A DNA stretch of 6,755 bases, taken from the NCBI GenBank assembly GCA_938002705.1, contig CALLAG010000393.1:1-6755 (forward strand). Reading direction: 5' to 3'. The number at the start of each line of letters is the position of its first letter. The first letter of the stretch is position 1. Of the stretch, positions 4,511 through 6,755 are shown piece after piece. This DNA comes from an uncultured Saprospiraceae bacterium. GTDB lineage: Bacteria; Bacteroidota; Bacteroidia; Chitinophagales; Saprospiraceae. Made by a program: the position numbers and the translations under genes. A model generated the notes under the pieces. The model ran no database searches. It was not told the DNA's origin and saw only the letters and a program-made list of their open reading frames with translations.

Positions 4511-6755
4511 TTATTGCACTCCTAATGCTCTCATTGTATCTAAATCTAACTGACCTACTGGAAGTCCGTTATCTTTTTGGAATTTAACAAGAGCCGCTTT
4601 CGTTGCTGGTCCGAATGTACCATCAGCTCCAGAAGCACCTAAGTTATAACCTCTTGAGATTAAAGCATTCTGTACTTGTCTGTAAAGACTTGGTGTAATA
4701 TCTACATCACATACAACTGGCTTCCACTCAGTATATCCACCTTGAGATACTAATCTTCTCTTAGTAATAGTCTTGTACTGAGCTGCTATGTCAGTAGCTC
4801 TTGTAGAAGCTGCATCAGTTTTAGTATAAGTTCTTGTCTCATACTGTGCATCTATGTTGTTAGCTTCAGTAGTTGCATCATTAGCTAATCTTGTGAATGT
4901 TCTCGTAGCATATTGTGGCTCACCGACAACTGTTTCAGAGGTAGCATCATTAGCTAATTTTTGCATGCTAATGTTTGTGTATTGTGCAGGAATTGGGTTA
5001 GATGTTGTAGTAGCATCATTAGCCAATTTCTGGTAAGTTCTTGTAGCATATTGAGGATCACCAGTAACTACTTCATGTGTTGCATCATTAGCAAGTACTT
5101 GGTAGCTTCTTGTAGTGTAAGACTTACAATCTCCGTCATTAGCAGCACCTGTAGCAACTAATTCTGTTCTTCTGTTTTGTCTTCTTCCTTCTGCAGTATC
5201 ATTAGTTGCTATAGGAGAGTTTTCACCTCTTCCTTCGTATCTTAATAATGAAGCATCAACTCCTTGAGCTACTAAGGCATCATATACTGCCTTAGCTCTA
5301 TTTCTTGACAATGCTAAGTTAGATGCATTATCACCTTGGCTATCTGTGTGACCAACGATAGTTACCGTCTTACCACCTGATGTAATTGTTCCAGCTATTC
5401 TGCTGATCTCGCTAGCTGACGAAGCAGAAAGAACTGCTGAGCCAGAGTTAAACTTAACGTTAAGTCTCTGAGCACTTGATCCACCTGGACAGTACTCTTC
5501 ATAAGTAGCATCAGATACTAACTTCTGAGAAGTAATAGTTGTAAATGAATCATCACCTCTTGTATTCTCTGCTGTTGCATCAGCAACTAACTTCTGAGAA
5601 GTTACAGTAGTATATTGTGCAGCTCCGTATACTGGCTCTGCATATGCATCATTAGCTAATTTCTGCATAGTTACAGTTGTGAACTGATCATCACCTCTTC
5701 TTGTCTCATGTGTTGCATCAGCAACAAGAACTTGGTAGTTTCTTGGTCCGAAAACATCATCACCTCTTGTATTCTCAGCTGTTGCTGATGAAGCTACTTT
5801 TCTGTAAGTTCTTGTTGTGTATTCTGCTGGAACATCTATTACCTCAGTAGTAGCAGGGCTAACTAACTTTTGGTACGTTCTTGTTTCATATCTTGCTGGT
5901 ATAGTTACACTCTCTGTTGTAGCAGGAGTTACAAGCTTTCTCATAGTGATAGTCTCATATACAGCAGGTACTTCTACAGATTCTACAGTTGCAGGAGTAA
6001 CTAATTTTCTATAAGTTCTTGTCGTGTATTGAGCTTCTACTGGAACAGATTCTGTTGTTGCAGGTGTCGCTAATTTCTTGTATGATCTTGTTGTGTATTC
6101 AGCAGGTACTTGTACTGCTTCTGATGTAGCTGGTGTAACAAGTTTTCTGTATGTTCTTGTTGTATATTCAGCCGGTACGTCTACTTTTTCTACAGTTGCA
6201 GGAGTAACTAATTTTCTCCAAGTTCTTGTACCGTACTTAGCAGGTACTTCTACAGCTTCTACAGATGCTGGAGTAACAAGCTTTCTCATAGTAATTGTCT
6301 CATAAACTGCAGGTACTTCAACAGCTTCCGTTGTTGCGTCTTGAACTAACTTCTGGTAAGTACGAGTTGTATATACAGGCTCTACTTTATTAGCAGATGT
6401 GCTTGCTGGAGAAACTAATTTCTTCATAGAAATAGTCTCGTATACTGCAGGAACCTCTACTACTTCTGTAGTTGCATCTTTTACTAGTTTCTGATAAGTT
6501 CTTGTCTTATACTGAGCAGGAACGTCTACAGTTCTGATACAATCTTCACCACTTTCTGTCCAACCTGCTTCACATCCTACTCTTACTTGTCTTGTTACAG
6601 TTCTGTATTGAGCTGGAGTTTCTACTAGACACCATACTAAACAATCTTCTGGATTAGCAGAAAGACAGTTCTTATCAGCCTTTTTCTTTACCCACTTACT
6701 TGAAGCAGCTTCTACTTCGATCTTCTCAGATTGTGTTTCGTATTTAGCTGGCTTC
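4511..6755 (-). CDS. Repeat-rich envelope protein with OmpA-like and PG_binding_1-like domains (5' end outside window)
   Basis: The frame is open from the window edge to TAA 4511-4513, giving 747 visible residues (residue 1 is the codon at 6754-6752). The ATG at 6427 is not the start: it is residue 110, inside a repeat, where other units have the matching Met (ETITM). Layout: a cysteine-containing segment (1-88), fourteen 23-residue units (89-410), a fifteenth unit split by an OmpA-type domain (about 431-534), five further units (553-666), a linker with TEWKPVVC, and a C-terminal PG_binding_1-like domain (about 686-745). The repeats are rich in Thr, Val, Tyr and Arg with alternating hydrophobic residues, which suggests beta structure. 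Both domains point to peptidoglycan contact, so the protein probably acts in the periplasm or is anchored at the outer membrane; the signal peptide would be upstream. I recall OmpA or PG-binding proteins with comparable repeats in Bacteroidota but know no established function. A structural, adhesive or wall-anchoring role is inference. Confidence 0.88.
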   Translation of the reverse strand, partial: KPAKYETQSEKIEVEAASSKWVKKKADKNCLSANPEDCLVWCLVETPAQYRTVTRQVRVGCEAGWTESGEDCIRTVDVPAQYKTRTYQKLVKDATTEVVEVPAVYETISMKKLVSPASTSANKVEPVYTTRTYQKLVQDATTEAVEVPAVYETITMRKLVTPASVEAVEVPAKYGTRTWRKLVTPATVEKVDVPAEYTTRTYRKLVTPATSEAVQVPAEYTTRSYKKLATPATTESVPVEAQYTTRTYRKLVTPATVESVEVPAVYETITMRKLVTPATTESVTIPARYETRTYQKLVSPATTEVIDVPAEYTTRTYRKVASSATAENTRGDDVFGPRNYQVLVADATHETRRGDDQFTTVTMQKLANDAYAEPVYGAAQYTTVTSQKLVADATAENTRGDDSFTTITSQKLVSDATYEEYCPGGSSAQRLNVKFNSGSAVLSASSASEISRIAGTITSGGKTVTIVGHTDSQGDNASNLALSRNRAKAVYDALVAQGVDASLLRYEGRGENSPIATNDTAEGRRQNRRTELVATGAANDGDCKSYTTRSYQVLANDATHEVVTGDPQYATRTYQKLANDATTTSNPIPAQYTNISMQKLANDATSETVVGEPQYATRTFTRLANDATTEANNIDAQYETRTYTKTDAASTRATDIAAQYKTITKRRLVSQGGYTEWKPVVCDVDITPSLYRQVQNALISRGYNLGASGADGTFGPATKAALVKFQKDNGLPVGQLDLDTMRALGVQ
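4514..4699 (-). other. PG_binding_1-like C-terminal domain (within the repeat protein)
   Basis: The last 62 residues (about 686-747) have the PG_binding_1 pattern: a helix with LYRQVQNALISRGYNLG, a G..DGTFGPAT turn, then KAALVKFQKDNGLPVG and DLDTMRALGV. In other proteins this three-helix module targets the cell wall. Here it ends the chain almost exactly at the stop codon. With the OmpA-like domain it gives the protein two different candidate wall contacts. Confidence 0.88.
4757..5098 (-). repeat. Five further repeat units after the OmpA-like domain (C-terminal array)
   Basis: Four 23-residue units and one of 22 (visible residues 553-666) continue the same pattern. They use LANDAT in place of KLVTPAT and have varied middles (GDPQY, IPAQY, GEPQY, IDAQY). 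The last unit, ending AAQYKTITKR, is the most divergent and leads into the linker before the C-terminal domain. The ..NDA opening also occurs in unit 13 before the OmpA-like domain, so the two arrays share ancestry. Confidence 0.93.
5153..5464 (-). other. OmpA C-terminal-like peptidoglycan-binding domain (within the repeat protein)
   Basis: Visible residues about 431-534 match the OmpA/MotB/Pal fold: LNVKFNSGSAVLSASSASEI, then VTIVGHTDSQG, NLALSRNRAKAVYDAL, RYEGRGENSPIATN and GRRQNRRTEL. Asp471 in HTD and Arg486 in SRNRA are 15 residues apart, matching the two residues that bind diaminopimelate in characterised OmpA domains, so peptidoglycan binding is expected to be intact. Cys422 and Cys543 lie just outside the domain. 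Confidence 0.93.
5525..6490 (-). repeat. Fourteen in-frame 69-bp / 23-residue tandem repeats (N-terminal array)
   Basis: Fourteen consecutive units of exactly 23 residues run without indels (visible residues 89-410). A typical unit opens with KLV..AT.E, has VPA.Y in the middle and ends with TRTY(R/Q). Units 1-10 are mostly of the VPA type, often with KLVTPAT. Units 11, 12 and 14 replace the middle with RGDD. Units 1, 3 and 8 end in ETI(S/T)M rather than TTRTY. The array contains no cysteine. DNA copies have diverged, but a 30-base exact match links units 5 and 8. The strict 23-residue spacing implies a structural constraint on unit length. Confidence 0.95.
6491..6754 (-). other. Cysteine-containing segment before the repeat array (within the repeat protein)
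   Basis: Visible residues 1-88 contain five cysteines (30, 38, 42, 61, 72) in the contexts KNCLSANPEDCLVWC and VGCEAGWTESGEDC. They are interspersed with repeat-like pieces (KPAKYET, TPAQYRTVT, VPAQYKTRTY). It looks like older or modified repeat units carrying cysteine-bearing loops, possibly disulfide-bonded in the periplasm. I recognise no named domain. Confidence 0.6.

Noticed and set aside
5817..6305. Plus-strand open frames with repetitive VVAGVTNFL-like peptides.
   Set aside because: They are the antisense reading of the 69-bp repeats, whose length is a multiple of three and so keeps all frames periodic; no separate gene evidence.
4757..6490. CRISPR array or mobile-element repeats as explanation for the periodic DNA.
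   Set aside because: The units are contiguous, in frame, lack spacers and encode a consistent peptide pattern in one long open frame.

Overview
The window is AT-rich, gene-dense bacterial DNA, most likely from a member of the Bacteroidota. The ClpP and serine hydroxymethyltransferase proteins carry stretches I know as typical of that phylum (FSRLMMDRIIFLG in ClpP; NPWG, then GGPLEHVIAAKAVAF in GlyA), and the tig, clpP and clpX starts have no Shine-Dalgarno sequence, also usual there. The order or genus cannot be told from the window.

Positions 1-3060 hold three plus-strand genes in the widely conserved order tig (5' end outside the window), clpP, clpX. This is a protein quality-control operon: trigger factor receives nascent chains at the ribosome, and ClpX unfolds substrates and feeds them into the ClpP proteolytic chamber. 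The gaps are 51 and 10 bp, so co-transcription is likely. All ClpP and ClpX catalytic motifs are intact.

Positions 3120-4391 hold glyA on the minus strand, convergent with clpX across a 59-bp gap without a convincing terminator. It starts at GTG, preceded by an AGGA that may act as a ribosome binding site. Upstream of it (about 4435-4475) is a strong intrinsic terminator that ends the next minus-strand gene and makes glyA a separate transcription unit.

Positions 4511-6755 are one open minus-strand frame running off the window, at least 747 residues. It encodes a cell-envelope repeat protein: about twenty 23-residue units, an OmpA-type peptidoglycan-binding domain placed inside one unit and bracketed by two cysteines, and a C-terminal PG_binding_1-type domain. 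The ATG at 6427 lies within a repeat unit and is not the start. This gene is the unusual part of the window; tig, clpP, clpX and glyA look like ordinary housekeeping genes. I see no tRNA, rRNA, CRISPR array, insertion sequence or phage gene, and no gene-free stretch over 300 bp.
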